From Amycolatopsis bullii (lineage in GTDB: Bacteria > Actinomycetota > Actinomycetes > Mycobacteriales > Pseudonocardiaceae), in contig NZ_BNAW01000027.1 in NCBI RefSeq assembly GCF_014654205.1, positions 55,431 to 119,430 on the forward strand: a stretch of DNA of 64,000 bases. Reading direction: 5' to 3'. Every line of letters starts with the position of its first letter. Within the stretch, counting starts at the first letter, position 1. Shown piece after piece: positions 7,716-16,269 of the stretch. Below the pieces are notes generated by a model, which saw nothing but the letters and a program-made list of their open reading frames with translations, was not told where the DNA came from and did no database searches. The translations under genes and the position numbers were made by a program.

Positions 7716-8203
7716 CACGACTCCTCCGTCGCCGGCGCCGGCAGGGCCGTGCGCAACGCCTCGACCCCGCGGGCCGTCTGGGACTTGACCGTTCCTTCCG
7801 CGACGCCCAGCAGCGCCGCCACCTCGCGCACCGGGAGGTCTTCGAGGAACCGCAACACCACCATCGCCCGCTGCCGGGGCGTCAGCCCGGCCAGCGCGCG
7901 CTCGACGTCGAGGCGCAAGGACGTGTCCCGGCCCGGTGGCGACTCGCGCTCCGGCACCGACGACGTCACGTACTCGCGCCCGGAGACCCGGCGGCCGGCC
8001 AGGAACAGGTTCAGCAGGATGCGGCGCGCGTACGCGTCGACCGTGCCCGGCCGGACCCGGCGCCAGCGCCGGTACAGCTGGACGAACATGGCCTGGACCA
8101 GGTCTTCGGCCGCGTGCCAGTCCCCGCTGAGCGCGAACGCCACCCGCCGGAAGCGCTGGACCCGCGCGGCGAAGTACTCGCTGAAATCGACGTCTCTCGA
8201 CAC
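7715..8203 (-). CDS. SigE-family ECF RNA polymerase sigma factor
   Basis: A 162-aa ECF sigma factor. Region 2 is visible at about residues 10-75 (FSEYFAARVQRFRRVAFALSGDWHAAEDLVQAMFVQLYRRW) and region 4 at about 100-155 (LTPRQRAMVVLRFLEDLPVREVAALLGVAEGTVKSQTARGVEALR). I chose the GTG at 8203, which gives the usual length of the actinobacterial SigE-like subgroup. The frame stays open upstream but without homology. It is co-transcribed with the membrane protein downstream. Its promoter and target genes cannot be read here. It is not the SigE of the rseA locus at 32 kb. Confidence 0.85.
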   Translation of the reverse strand: MSRDVDFSEYFAARVQRFRRVAFALSGDWHAAEDLVQAMFVQLYRRWRRVRPGTVDAYARRILLNLFLAGRRVSGREYVTSSVPERESPPGRDTSLRLDVERALAGLTPRQRAMVVLRFLEDLPVREVAALLGVAEGTVKSQTARGVEALRTALPAPATEES

Positions 8204-8360
8204 ACCCCTATTAGTGCGCGAGGCCTCCGGGAGGTTCAAGCGTCCCCCGTGCGAGCTACGCGCAGGTGTCCCCGCGACGGTGACGATTCCCGCGCGCCGG
8301 ATCCCTAGCGTTCTTCCCAGGCCGCGGGGCTTCCGCCGCGGGTGAGGTGAAGGGGTTTTC

Positions 8361-9194
8361 ATGAAGGTCGTCTGGCAGCTGCTGGCCGTGGCCGCAGCCG
8401 CGTTCGTCGGGCAACTGGCGGTTTCCGCGGTGGACGGGAATCCGTGGCTCACGCTGACCCTGGGCGGGTTGACCGCCGTGCTCGCGGTGCTCGCCTACCG
8501 GTGGGTGGTGCGCAAGACCGAGCACCGCCCGGTCACCGAGCTCGCCGGGCCGGGCGCCGGGCTCGCGCTCGGCCGGGGGATGGTGATCGGACTCGCGCTG
8601 TTCGGGCTCGTCATCGCGAACATCGCCCTTCTCGGGGACTACGACGTCCGGGGCTGGGGCTCCGTGCCCGGCGCGGTGGGGCAGATCGGTTTCATGGCCG
8701 CCGCCGCGGTCACCGAGGAGCTGCTGTTCCGCGGGATCCTGTTCCGGTTCGCCGAAAAGTGGGCCGGTACGTGGCTCGCGCTGGTGCTGACCGGCGTGCT
8801 GTTCGGCCTGATGCACTTGTTCAACCCGCACGCGAGTCTGTGGGGCGCCCTCGCCATCGCGATCGAGGCCGGCGGCCTGCTGACCGCCGCGTACGTCGCC
8901 ACGCGCAAGCTGTGGCTGCCGATCGGCCTGCACTTCGGCTGGAACTTCGCCGCCGCCGGGATCTTCGGTGCGGAGGTCTCGGGCAACGGCACCCCGCAGG
9001 GCCTGCTCGACGCCGTGACGTCGGGGCCGTCGATCATCACCGGCGGCGACTTCGGGCCGGAAGGCAGCCTCTACTCGGTGCTGTTCTGCGTCCTGGCGGC
9101 CAGTGCGTTCCTGTGGGTGGGCCGGCGACGCGGCCGCCTGGTGCCTCGTCGCCGTGCCGAGCGGGCCGACGCCGTCACTACACTTTCCCGGTGA
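8361..9194 (+). CDS. CPBP-family intramembrane metalloprotease
   Basis: A 277-aa polytopic membrane protein with the CPBP/Abi glutamic-protease signature: TEELLFRG near residue 118, then GVLFGLMHLFNP, then GLHFGWNF. These match the EExxxR, FxxxH and HxxxN/B motifs. It is related to eukaryotic CAAX prenyl proteases; bacterial members act in bacteriocin immunity or regulated proteolysis. Its stop codon overlaps the GTG of the histidine kinase (GTGA), so it heads a three-gene operon with a two-component system that may control it or be influenced by it. Confidence 0.87.
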   Translation: MKVVWQLLAVAAAAFVGQLAVSAVDGNPWLTLTLGGLTAVLAVLAYRWVVRKTEHRPVTELAGPGAGLALGRGMVIGLALFGLVIANIALLGDYDVRGWGSVPGAVGQIGFMAAAAVTEELLFRGILFRFAEKWAGTWLALVLTGVLFGLMHLFNPHASLWGALAIAIEAGGLLTAAYVATRKLWLPIGLHFGWNFAAAGIFGAEVSGNGTPQGLLDAVTSGPSIITGGDFGPEGSLYSVLFCVLAASAFLWVGRRRGRLVPRRRAERADAVTTLSR

Positions 9195-10327
9195 TCGATC
9201 AGCGGACGGCCGTGGCGCGGTGGCGCCGGCTCGACGTCGTGGTCCGCGACCTCCCGCTCGGGCTGCTGTTCCTGGCCTCGTCGTTCCTGCCGGTGCTCCA
9301 GAGCCACGGGACGCAGCTGGGCGGCGTGCCGTCCCGCCCCTTCGACGCGCTGGCCGTCGTCGTGGTTGTCCTCGAAAGCCTCCCGCTCGCCGTGCGGCGG
9401 CGGTGGCCCGCGGTGTGCCTGACGCTGGTGGCGCTCGGCTTCGCCGTCGACCAGCTCCGCGGCTACCACTCGGTCGCGGGCACCGCACTCGGTTTCGCGC
9501 TGGTCAGCGCCGGAGCCCACCTGGAACGGCGCCGGGGCCTCACCGCTGTCCTGTTCTCCGTGGCGTACGTGGGGTTGGCGATCGCCCTCGCCCACGTCGG
9601 TTCGGAACCGCCGTCGGAGCTTGTGACGTTCTACCTGCTCCTGGTGTTCGCCTGGGGCATCGGGGCCTGGCTGCGCACCACCCGCGCCGCGGAGGCCGCG
9701 CACCGGCGCCGCGTCGCCGAGGACACCCGGGCCGCCGAGCGCGCCACCATCGCCCGCGAACTCCACGACGTCGTCACCCACCACGTGACGGCGATGGTCG
9801 TGCAGGCCGAGGCCGGCCGGTACCTGACGGCCGCTCCCGACCGGCTGGACCAGACCCTGACGGCGATCACCGACACCGGCCGGCGGGCCATCACCGACCT
9901 GCGGCACCTGCTCGACCTGCTCAACCCCGGGCACGAAGCCGAGGCACCGGCCGACGGCGGCCTCCTCGCCCTGGTGGAGCAGGCCCGTCAGGCCGGGCAG
10001 CCGGTGGAGTTCACCGAGGAGGGCCCGCCCGCGGAGTCCGCCGGCAGCGCCGACCTGGTGGCTTACCGGGTCGTCCAAGAAGGACTGACGAACGCCCTCA
10101 AGCACGCCCGCGGCAGCCACACCTCGGTCGAGGTGCGCCACGGCGACCGGGAAATCACCGTGGCGGTCCGCACGGCCGGTTCCGGGAGCGTGTCCCCCGG
10201 CGGGAGCGGCCGCGGGCTCACCGGGCTCCGGGAGCGCGTCGGCGTGCTGGGCGGCGACTTCAGCGCGGGCCGCGACGGCGCGGGTTTCGCCGTCTGCGCC
10301 CGGATTCCCACCGGGAACCCGTCGTGA
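9191..10327 (+). CDS. Two-component sensor histidine kinase (HisKA_3 type)
   Basis: A 378-aa NarL/DesK-type sensor kinase. Several N-terminal membrane segments (about residues 20-160) precede the dimerisation/phosphoacceptor motif ERATIARELHDVVTHHVTAM, with the phosphorylated His at about residue 192. The HATPase domain follows (VVQEGLTNALKHARG and GRGLTGLRERVGVLGG). It is translationally coupled to the CPBP protease and to the response regulator through GTGA overlaps. It presumably phosphorylates that regulator at Asp57. The signal is unknown. Confidence 0.9.
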   Translation: MIDQRTAVARWRRLDVVVRDLPLGLLFLASSFLPVLQSHGTQLGGVPSRPFDALAVVVVVLESLPLAVRRRWPAVCLTLVALGFAVDQLRGYHSVAGTALGFALVSAGAHLERRRGLTAVLFSVAYVGLAIALAHVGSEPPSELVTFYLLLVFAWGIGAWLRTTRAAEAAHRRRVAEDTRAAERATIARELHDVVTHHVTAMVVQAEAGRYLTAAPDRLDQTLTAITDTGRRAITDLRHLLDLLNPGHEAEAPADGGLLALVEQARQAGQPVEFTEEGPPAESAGSADLVAYRVVQEGLTNALKHARGSHTSVEVRHGDREITVAVRTAGSGSVSPGGSGRGLTGLRERVGVLGGDFSAGRDGAGFAVCARIPTGNPS

Positions 10328-10983
10328 CCGCGCCGATCCGGGTCCTCGTCTGCGACGACCAGATGCTGATCCGCACCGGCCTGGTGACGATCATCGGCGC
10401 CCAGCCCGGGTTCGAGGTGGTGGGCGAGTGCGGCGACGGGCGGGCCGCGGTCGACCTCGCCGCCCGGCTGCACCCGGACGTCGTCGTGATGGACGTGCGC
10501 ATGCCGGTGCTCGACGGCATCGAGGCCACCCGCCTGCTGGCCGGGGCCGGGGTGCCGCACCCGGTCAAGGTGCTCGTGCTGACGACGTTCAACCTCGACG
10601 AGTACGTCTACGAGGCGCTGCGCGCGGGCGCGAGCGGGTTCCTGCTCAAGGACGCGCCGCCGGACCGGCTGCTGCACGGGATCCGCACGGTGGCCACGGG
10701 TGCGGCCCTGCTGGATCCGGACGTCACGCGCCGGCTGGTCGGCCGGTACGGCGCCCGGATCCGGCCCGCCGCGGACGCCGCTCCGGACGTCCCGCTGACC
10801 CCGCGCGAGCTGGAGGTGCTGCGCCTGCTCGCGGACGGCCTTTCGAACAGCGAGATCGCGGAGCGGCTCTTCATCAGCCAGGAAACGGTGAAGACGTTCG
10901 TGTCGCGCATCCTGACCAAGCTGGACCTGCGCGACCGCGTCCAGGCGGTCGTGTACGCCTACCGGCACGGCCTGGTGACGTGA
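10324..10983 (+). CDS. LuxR/NarL-family response regulator
   Basis: A 219-aa regulator with a receiver domain (LVCDDQMLIRTGL, phosphoacceptor Asp57 in VVVMDVRMPVLDG, conserved Lys in FLLKDAPP) and a C-terminal LuxR-type helix-turn-helix (LTPRELEVLRLLADGLSNSEIAERLFISQETVKTFVSRI). It is cognate to the coupled histidine kinase. Its stop codon lies inside a strong hairpin that ends the operon. Confidence 0.92.
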   Translation: MTAPIRVLVCDDQMLIRTGLVTIIGAQPGFEVVGECGDGRAAVDLAARLHPDVVVMDVRMPVLDGIEATRLLAGAGVPHPVKVLVLTTFNLDEYVYEALRAGASGFLLKDAPPDRLLHGIRTVATGAALLDPDVTRRLVGRYGARIRPAADAAPDVPLTPRELEVLRLLADGLSNSEIAERLFISQETVKTFVSRILTKLDLRDRVQAVVYAYRHGLVT

Positions 10984-11005
10984 CCGGGAAGCCCGGTCAC
11001 GTCAC
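10975..11005. terminator. Hairpin terminator between convergent genes
   Basis: Perfect 14-bp arms (10975-10988 and 10992-11005) with a 3-nt loop AAG, overlapping the stop codon of the response regulator and lying just before the 3' end of the convergent MFS gene. There is no U-tract, as is usual in high-GC actinobacteria. It could serve both strands. Confidence 0.7.
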
Positions 11006-11013
11006 CGGAACCG

Positions 11014-12513
11014 CTACATGTGCACGGCGCCCGGCGCCGCTTCCCCCTTCGGGACGCCCGGGCGCAGCAGCAGGCCGCTGAGCACCGCACCCGCCACGTA
11101 GATCACCGCGGCCCAGGTGAACGCCGTCGTGTAGCTCTCGATGGCCGCCTCGGCCGCCAGCTGCGGCGTCGGGGCCTTGCCCGCGATGTAGGCCGCGGCC
11201 GCGTTGCCGGCCAGCGTCGACAGCAGCGCCGTGCCGATCGAACCGCCGACCTGCTGCATCGTGTTCACCGCCGCCGAGGCGACACCGGCGTCGTGCGCCT
11301 CGACACCGAAGGTCGCGACGCTCATCGCCGGCGCCATCGCCAGCCCGATGCCGAAGCCCATCACCAGCAGCGGGCCGAGGACACCGGAGACGTACGTGCT
11401 CTCGAGACCGATGCCGCTCAGCCAGAACAGGCCCGCGGCCGCGATCGCCATGCCGGTCGGCACCAGCGGCCGCGGGCCGAACCGCGGCAGCAGCACGGCC
11501 GTCGCCGTGGTGGCCGACAGCATCAGCGTCGCCACCATCGGCAGGAACCCGACACCGCTCTGGATCGGCGTGAACTGCAGGTTCTGCTGCACGTAGAACG
11601 TCAGGAACAGGAAGATCGCGAACATCCCGATGGCGAGCAGGAACATCGCCAGGTACGAGCCGCCGCGGTCCCGGTCGAGCAGGACGCGCAGCGGCAGCAG
11701 CGGGTGTTCCACGCGCTGCTGCAGCCAGACGAACACGCCCAGCAGGACCACGCCGGCGGCCAGGAAGCCCCAGACCGACACCGACGACCACGAGTCCGAC
11801 TCGGCGTTCGCGAAGCCGTAGACCAGCGCGAACAGGCCGGCCGACGCGGTCACCGTGCCCGGCAGGTCGAGCTTCGGCCGCGGGCCGGCGTCCTTCTGGT
11901 TGCGCAGCAGCACCGAGCTGCCGGCGAACGCGATGACGGCGAAGATGATGTTGACGAACATGCACCAGCGCCAGTCGAGGTACTCGGTGAGCACGCCGCC
12001 GAGCAGCAGCCCGACCGCCGCGCCGCCACCACCGATGGCGCCGAACACACCGAACGCGCGGCCGCGCTCCTTCGGGTCGGTGAACGTCGTGGTCAGCAGC
12101 GAAAGCGTGGCGGGCGCGAGCAGCGCGCCGAACACGCCCTGTGCCGCCCGGGCGACCAGCAGCATCTCGATGTTGGTCGCCGCGCCCCCGAGCGCGGACA
12201 CCGCGGCGAAGCCGGCCAGGCCGACGAGGAGGGCGTTCTTGCGGCCGAAGAGGTCCGCGAGCCGCCCGCCGAGCAGCAGCAGGCTGCCGAACGCGAGCGC
12301 GTAGGCCGTGACGACCCACTGCCGGGCGTCGTTGGAAAAGCCCAGGTCGACCTGGGCGGACGGCAGCGCGATGTTCACGACGGTCGCGTCCAGCACGACC
12401 ATCAGCTGCGCGATGCCGATCATCACCAGGATCAGCCACCGTCTGTCGTGGTGGGGGTTCTCGGCGGCGCGCGTGTCCCCCGACGGCGCGACGGCGAGTG
12501 TGGACTCGGACAT
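11014..12513 (-). CDS. DHA2-family MFS drug efflux transporter
   Basis: A 499-aa protein with about 14 membrane segments, of the EmrB/QacA type. Motif A/B regions are visible: LLLLGGRLADLFGRKNALL after TM2, LLVARAAQGVFGALLAPATLSLL, and the DHA2 D1-like motif ILVMIGIAQLMVVLDATVVNIALP at TM1. It exports hydrophobic compounds by proton antiport. It is divergent from a TetR-family regulator, with an inverted repeat between them. That arrangement typically means the TetR represses this pump until a substrate binds it. Confidence 0.9.
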   Translation of the reverse strand: MSESTLAVAPSGDTRAAENPHHDRRWLILVMIGIAQLMVVLDATVVNIALPSAQVDLGFSNDARQWVVTAYALAFGSLLLLGGRLADLFGRKNALLVGLAGFAAVSALGGAATNIEMLLVARAAQGVFGALLAPATLSLLTTTFTDPKERGRAFGVFGAIGGGGAAVGLLLGGVLTEYLDWRWCMFVNIIFAVIAFAGSSVLLRNQKDAGPRPKLDLPGTVTASAGLFALVYGFANAESDSWSSVSVWGFLAAGVVLLGVFVWLQQRVEHPLLPLRVLLDRDRGGSYLAMFLLAIGMFAIFLFLTFYVQQNLQFTPIQSGVGFLPMVATLMLSATTATAVLLPRFGPRPLVPTGMAIAAAGLFWLSGIGLESTYVSGVLGPLLVMGFGIGLAMAPAMSVATFGVEAHDAGVASAAVNTMQQVGGSIGTALLSTLAGNAAAAYIAGKAPTPQLAAEAAIESYTTAFTWAAVIYVAGAVLSGLLLRPGVPKGEAAPGAVHM

Positions 12514-12549
12514 GAAGGATCCTCACAGAAAGTGATCGGAAGACTATGT

Positions 12550-12573
12550 GGAGTAGGTATCTCCCCTTACTCC
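12550..12573. promoter_or_regulatory. Inverted repeat, probable TetR operator
   Basis: GGAGTA (12550-12555) and TACTCC (12568-12573) form a 24-bp partial palindrome in the 119-bp gap between the efflux pump and the TetR gene. Its location and symmetry suit a TetR-family dimer. Assignment to this regulator is inference. Confidence 0.5.
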
Positions 12574-12632
12574 GCCCAAGGTACACAAGAACCGGAGATG
12601 CCGCCTCTACTTCACGAGCTAGACTGGAGGGC

Positions 12633-13298
12633 ATGGCACGGGACGCTGGTCCCGCCGCACCGGCGCGGCCGCTGCGGCGTGACGCTGAACTCAACCGCCG
12701 TCGCATCCTCGCGTCGGCCCGCGAAGTGTTCGGCCGGCGCGGGCTCGAAGCCACGCTGGACGACATCGCCCACCACGCCGGCCTCGGCGTCGGCACGGTC
12801 TACCGCCGCTTCCCCAGCAAGGAACACCTGGTCGAGGCCATGTTCGCCGACCGGATGGACGAGATCGGCGACCTCGCCGAAGAGGCGCTGAAGGCCGAGG
12901 ACGCCTGGCAGGCGTTCGTCGACTTCACCTGGAAGTCGATCGAGCTCCACTCGGGCGACCGCGGGCTGCGCGAGATCATGCTGTCGAACAAGTTCGGCCA
13001 CGAGCACGTGGCCGAGGGAAAAGCGCGCCTGGTGCCGTTGATCACACAACTCGTCGAACGCGCCCAGCGGGCGGGCGGCCTGCGCGCCGACTTCTCCCCG
13101 ACGGACACCCCGCTCCTGCACATGATGATCGGCTCGGTGATCGAGTTCACGTCCGCGGTGGAGCCGGACCTGTGGCGCCGCTGCCTGGCGATGCTGCTGG
13201 ACGGCCTGCGGGCTCAGCCCGGTAAACCGTCGAAACTGCCGCGCCCGCCGCTGGAGGTGGACGAGGTGGACGAAGCAATGTCCTGCTGGCGCCCCTGA
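12633..13298 (+). CDS. TetR-family transcriptional regulator
   Basis: A 221-aa regulator with an N-terminal TetR helix-turn-helix at about residues 16-62 (RRILASAREVFGRRGLEATLDDIAHHAGLGVGTVYRRFPSKEHL). The helical ligand-binding domain resembles the SbtR-like C-terminal type. I chose the ATG at 12633 because GGAGG lies 5 nt upstream. The final ~20 residues (PPLEVDEVDEAMSCWRP) are an acidic tail outside the fold. It is divergent from the DHA2 pump and is its likely repressor. Confidence 0.88.
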   Translation: MARDAGPAAPARPLRRDAELNRRRILASAREVFGRRGLEATLDDIAHHAGLGVGTVYRRFPSKEHLVEAMFADRMDEIGDLAEEALKAEDAWQAFVDFTWKSIELHSGDRGLREIMLSNKFGHEHVAEGKARLVPLITQLVERAQRAGGLRADFSPTDTPLLHMMIGSVIEFTSAVEPDLWRRCLAMLLDGLRAQPGKPSKLPRPPLEVDEVDEAMSCWRP

Positions 13299-13693
13299 CT
13301 CAGGAGCACGCACGGCCCGGACCACGCCCCTGTGGCCCGCGGCAGTTCCCTCCGGCGAGCCGCCCCGGCGAGCGCGGCCAGCACCGGCTCGTCCGCGACG
13401 CCGACCACCCGAGGGCACCTCGCCCGGCGGATTCGGAAGCCCGGCCCGAGCCGATGAAGGGCCGTTCCTCCCGCATCCGTTCGGTGCACAGGGCCGGCTG
13501 CGGCGCCACCGCACGGCAATCCCGCAGCTTCAGCAACGCCCACAACGCCGTGTCCCGCACCTCGGCGCTGCCCCGGGCAGCGCGTCGGAGGCCTCCGGGA
13601 GCCACTCCACGGCTCCATCCGCAGTGCGCCGGCCAGCTCCAGGAACCCCAGGAGCGGTTCGCCTTCGACCAGTTTCGCTTGCCCGCCAACGGC
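13299..13693 (-). pseudogene. Gene-poor stretch, possible decayed coding sequence
   Basis: No intact gene is convincing here. On the minus strand, protein-like segments appear in different frames. One reads KLVEGEPLLGFLELAGALRM (from about 13680) and another reads AEVRDTALWALLKLRDC (about 13570-13520), as if a small gene had been broken by frameshifts. I cannot name the parent family, and high-GC chance reading frames are an alternative. Confidence 0.2.
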
Positions 13694-13888
13694 TTACTCG
13701 GACGGGATGACCGCCCACATGATCAGGTAGGCCACGAACTGCGGGCCGGGCAGCAGGCACGACAGCACGGCCAGGAGCCGCACGGTGCCGGGCTTCATGC
13801 CGTAGCGCCGGGCCAGGCCCGCGCAGACGCCGCCGATCATGCGGCCGTGGCGCGGACGAGACAGCCTCTGAGTGACCGGTGCGCTCAT
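13694..13888 (-). CDS. PspC-domain small membrane protein
   Basis: A 64-aa protein that is essentially one PspC domain: basic RLSRPRHGRMIGGVCAGLARRYGMKPGTVRL, then a hydrophobic hairpin (LLAVLSCLLPGPQFVAYLIMWAVI). PspC proteins act in membrane-stress responses or sit in sensor proteins. I chose the ATG at 13888 because the domain begins 12 residues in and AAGGG precedes it. A longer TTG-initiated frame to 13990 adds no homology. The upstream 250 bp up to the lipoprotein gene show nothing else I can assign. Confidence 0.75.
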   Translation of the reverse strand: MSAPVTQRLSRPRHGRMIGGVCAGLARRYGMKPGTVRLLAVLSCLLPGPQFVAYLIMWAVIPSE

Positions 13889-14142
13889 CGTCGTTTCCCT
13901 TTCCTCGAACTTCCGATACCACCACTTCACCACCGGAGTACCCACTTCCGCATCGCTCGCGGGGTGGATCGCTCCCTTAGGGGACGGCAAAACCGAAAAA
14001 GCTTCATAACGAGGGCGGAATCCCTGCCGCTGCCCGCAAAACTCCCTTGAGCTGCCCGTTTGCCCCGGCCACGGTGGAAAAGATTGAGAGATGTCCCCGT
14101 CAGGGCTGGTTTTTCCGCGCGATGTGGTGATACTTGCACCCC

Positions 14143-15021
14143 GTGAACCCGCGTCCGAAAAGCTTGGCCGTCGCGATGCTCTGCGCCCTCCTCACCGGTG
14201 GCTGCACCACCACCCAGGCCGCGCCCGAGCCGGATTCCGGGCCCACGCCGCTGACCGCCGCCGACGCGCTCGGCGACTTCGGCAGCATCGACTACTGCAG
14301 CCTGCTCAAGGTGCCCGGCGCGGAAGCCGTCCCGACGTTCGAGGACTGCCACGCCACGGCCGGCCGGCGCACGATCGTCGTCGGGCCGCTGGCCTTCGAC
14401 TCCGACCCGAACATCAAGCCCTACGACTACGCCGGGCCGGTGCCCGAGGGCGTCGCGATCCAGCAGTCGATGTTCAACGACCGCAGCGCGTGCACCCGCG
14501 CCGTCACCTTCGCCGACGGCACCCGGCTGGACCTGTCGGTCACCGACGACACCGGCGACCAGGCGGCCCGCTGCGACGTCGCGGACGCCGCCGTCGGCTC
14601 GGCGCTGGCGGCCATCACCGCGCACCGGGTCGGGCGGCTGACCTTCCCGGAGGGCTCGTGGGGCCGGGTGGCGCCGTGCGTCCCGCTCGACAACCACGAC
14701 CTCGACGCGGCCGCGGGCCCGAACAGCCAGCCGACGATCGGCCTGTCCGGGCACAGCTGCATCCGCGGCAAGGTGAGCTTCAAGCTGACGGTGGAGACGG
14801 CAGAACCGGATGGGCCGTCCGAAAGGCTAGGCGGCCGCGACGCCCGCGTCCGGCTCTCGGGTGCGTTCTGCCTGGTCGACACGACCCAGCCGGCCCCGGG
14901 CCTGCCGGGCCGCCGCGAACTGGCCGAGATCAGCGTGGTCGAGACGGCCGGCACCGCGGGCGACGCCACCTGCGCCCTCGCCCGCAGCGCCGCGAACGCG
15001 ATCCTCCCCCGCCTCCCGTGA
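14143..15021 (+). CDS. Cysteine-rich lipoprotein of unknown function
   Basis: A 292-aa predicted lipoprotein. The basic start (NPRPKSLA), hydrophobic stretch and lipobox LTGGC put the lipidated Cys at about residue 21. The mature part has about seven further cysteines (DYCSLL, EDCHA, ACTRAV, RCDV, PCVPL, SCIRG, FCLVD, TCAL), consistent with disulfides outside the membrane. It resembles DUF3558-type actinobacterial lipoproteins in style, but I would not assign the family. A TTG at 14134 is an alternative start. It ends 3 nt before a long perfect hairpin. Confidence 0.65.
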   Translation: MNPRPKSLAVAMLCALLTGGCTTTQAAPEPDSGPTPLTAADALGDFGSIDYCSLLKVPGAEAVPTFEDCHATAGRRTIVVGPLAFDSDPNIKPYDYAGPVPEGVAIQQSMFNDRSACTRAVTFADGTRLDLSVTDDTGDQAARCDVADAAVGSALAAITAHRVGRLTFPEGSWGRVAPCVPLDNHDLDAAAGPNSQPTIGLSGHSCIRGKVSFKLTVETAEPDGPSERLGGRDARVRLSGAFCLVDTTQPAPGLPGRRELAEISVVETAGTAGDATCALARSAANAILPRLP

Positions 15022-15024
15022 CGC

Positions 15025-15070
15025 CTCGTGAGTGGGAAACAGTGTTCCAACCCTGTTTCCCACTCACGAG
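15025..15070. terminator. 18-bp perfect hairpin between convergent genes
   Basis: Arms 15025-15042 (starts CTCGTGAGTGGG) and 15053-15070 are exact reverse complements with a 10-nt loop (TGTTCCAACC). It lies between the lipoprotein stop and the sugC stop and could end both transcripts. The 46-bp size and 10-nt loop resemble the hairpin at 36186-36241, so it may also belong to a dispersed hairpin repeat family. Confidence 0.7.
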
Positions 15071-15083
15071 CGCTGCGGCAGAG

Positions 15084-16265
15084 TCAGTCCTCGTAGGTGA
15101 GGTTCTTGCCGTTCGACGGGTCGAACACCTTGATCTTGTCCGCGTCGTACCAGACCTCGAGGTCCGCGTTCTCCTTCGCCGACGACTCCGCCGACAACCG
15201 GGCCACGATCTGGGACTCCGCGCCCGGGACGTCGGACGAACCGCTGTCCGCGGCCAGTTCCGCCAGCTCCTCGGACGTCGCCGTCTCGCCTTCCAGCGTG
15301 AAGTGGGCGAACTTCTCCGAGCCCATCGACTCGAGCACGTCGATGTGCGCGGTGAACGTGCCGCCGCCCGTCTTCTGCCCGGCCTCGACCAGCGCCGCGT
15401 CCTCGAAGTGCTCCGGCCGGATACCGACCAGCACGTCGCGGGGCGCGTTCGCCCGCTCCACCAGCTGCCGGACCCGGTCGGTCAGCGGCGTCGTGCCCAG
15501 CGCGCTCCGCAGCTCGTTGTTCTCCAGCGTCGCCGGGACGAAGTTCATCGACGGCGAGCCGATGAACCCGGCCACGAACAGGTTCGCCGGGTTGTCGTAG
15601 AGGAACTGCGGCGAGCCGATCTGCTGCACGTACCCGGCCCGCAGCACCACGACCCGGTCGCCCAGCGTCATGGCCTCGGTCTGGTCGTGCGTCACGTACA
15701 GCGTCGTCGTGCCGAGCTGCTTCTGGATCTTCGACACCGACGTGCGCATCTGGCCGCGCAGCTTGGCGTCCAGGTTGGACAGCGGCTCGTCCATCAGGAA
15801 CGCCTTCGGGCTGCGGACGATCGCCCGGCCCATCGCGACGCGCTGGCGCTGGCCACCGGAGAGGTTGGCCGGCTTGCGGTCCAGGTGCGCGGTCAGGTCG
15901 AGAATCTTGGCCGCCTCTTCGACCTTCGCCCGCACGGTCTTGTCGTCGACCTTGGCCAGCCGCAGCGGGAAGGCCATGTTCTCCCGGACGCTCATGTGCG
16001 GGTAGAGCGCGTAGGACTGGAACACCATCGCGATGTCCCGGTCCTTCGGGGCCTTCTCGTTGACCCGCCGGCCGTCGATGCGCAGCTCGCCGGAGGAGAT
16101 GTCCTCCAGGCCGGCCACCATGTTCAGCGTCGTCGACTTCCCGCAGCCGGACGGGCCGACCAGGATGATGAACTCTCCGTCGGCGATGGTGATGTCCACT
16201 TCGGACACGGCGAGGGCACCGTCGGGGTACTTCTTCGACACCTTGTCGAGCACGATCTCTGCCAT
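15084..16265 (-). CDS. sugC: Sugar ABC transporter ATP-binding protein (SugC/MsmK/UgpC type)
   Basis: A 393-aa ATPase. Walker A is GPSGCGKSTT at about residues 38-47, the signature LSGGQRQR is at about 135, Walker B FLMDEPLSNLD follows, and the C-terminal TOBE/OB regulatory domain covers about residues 240-393. It energises the importer formed by the three genes upstream on this strand. The order LpqY-SugA-SugB-SugC equals the mycobacterial trehalose importer. The symbol is given on family and gene order; the actual sugar is not proven. Confidence 0.85.
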   Translation of the reverse strand: MAEIVLDKVSKKYPDGALAVSEVDITIADGEFIILVGPSGCGKSTTLNMVAGLEDISSGELRIDGRRVNEKAPKDRDIAMVFQSYALYPHMSVRENMAFPLRLAKVDDKTVRAKVEEAAKILDLTAHLDRKPANLSGGQRQRVAMGRAIVRSPKAFLMDEPLSNLDAKLRGQMRTSVSKIQKQLGTTTLYVTHDQTEAMTLGDRVVVLRAGYVQQIGSPQFLYDNPANLFVAGFIGSPSMNFVPATLENNELRSALGTTPLTDRVRQLVERANAPRDVLVGIRPEHFEDAALVEAGQKTGGGTFTAHIDVLESMGSEKFAHFTLEGETATSEELAELAADSGSSDVPGAESQIVARLSAESSAKENADLEVWYDADKIKVFDPSNGKNLTYED

Positions 16266-16269
16266 AGCG

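Noticed and set aside
8204..8360. ECF promoter for the SigE-family sigma gene at 7715-8203
   Set aside because: No GGAAC/CGTT pair with suitable spacing was found on the minus strand.
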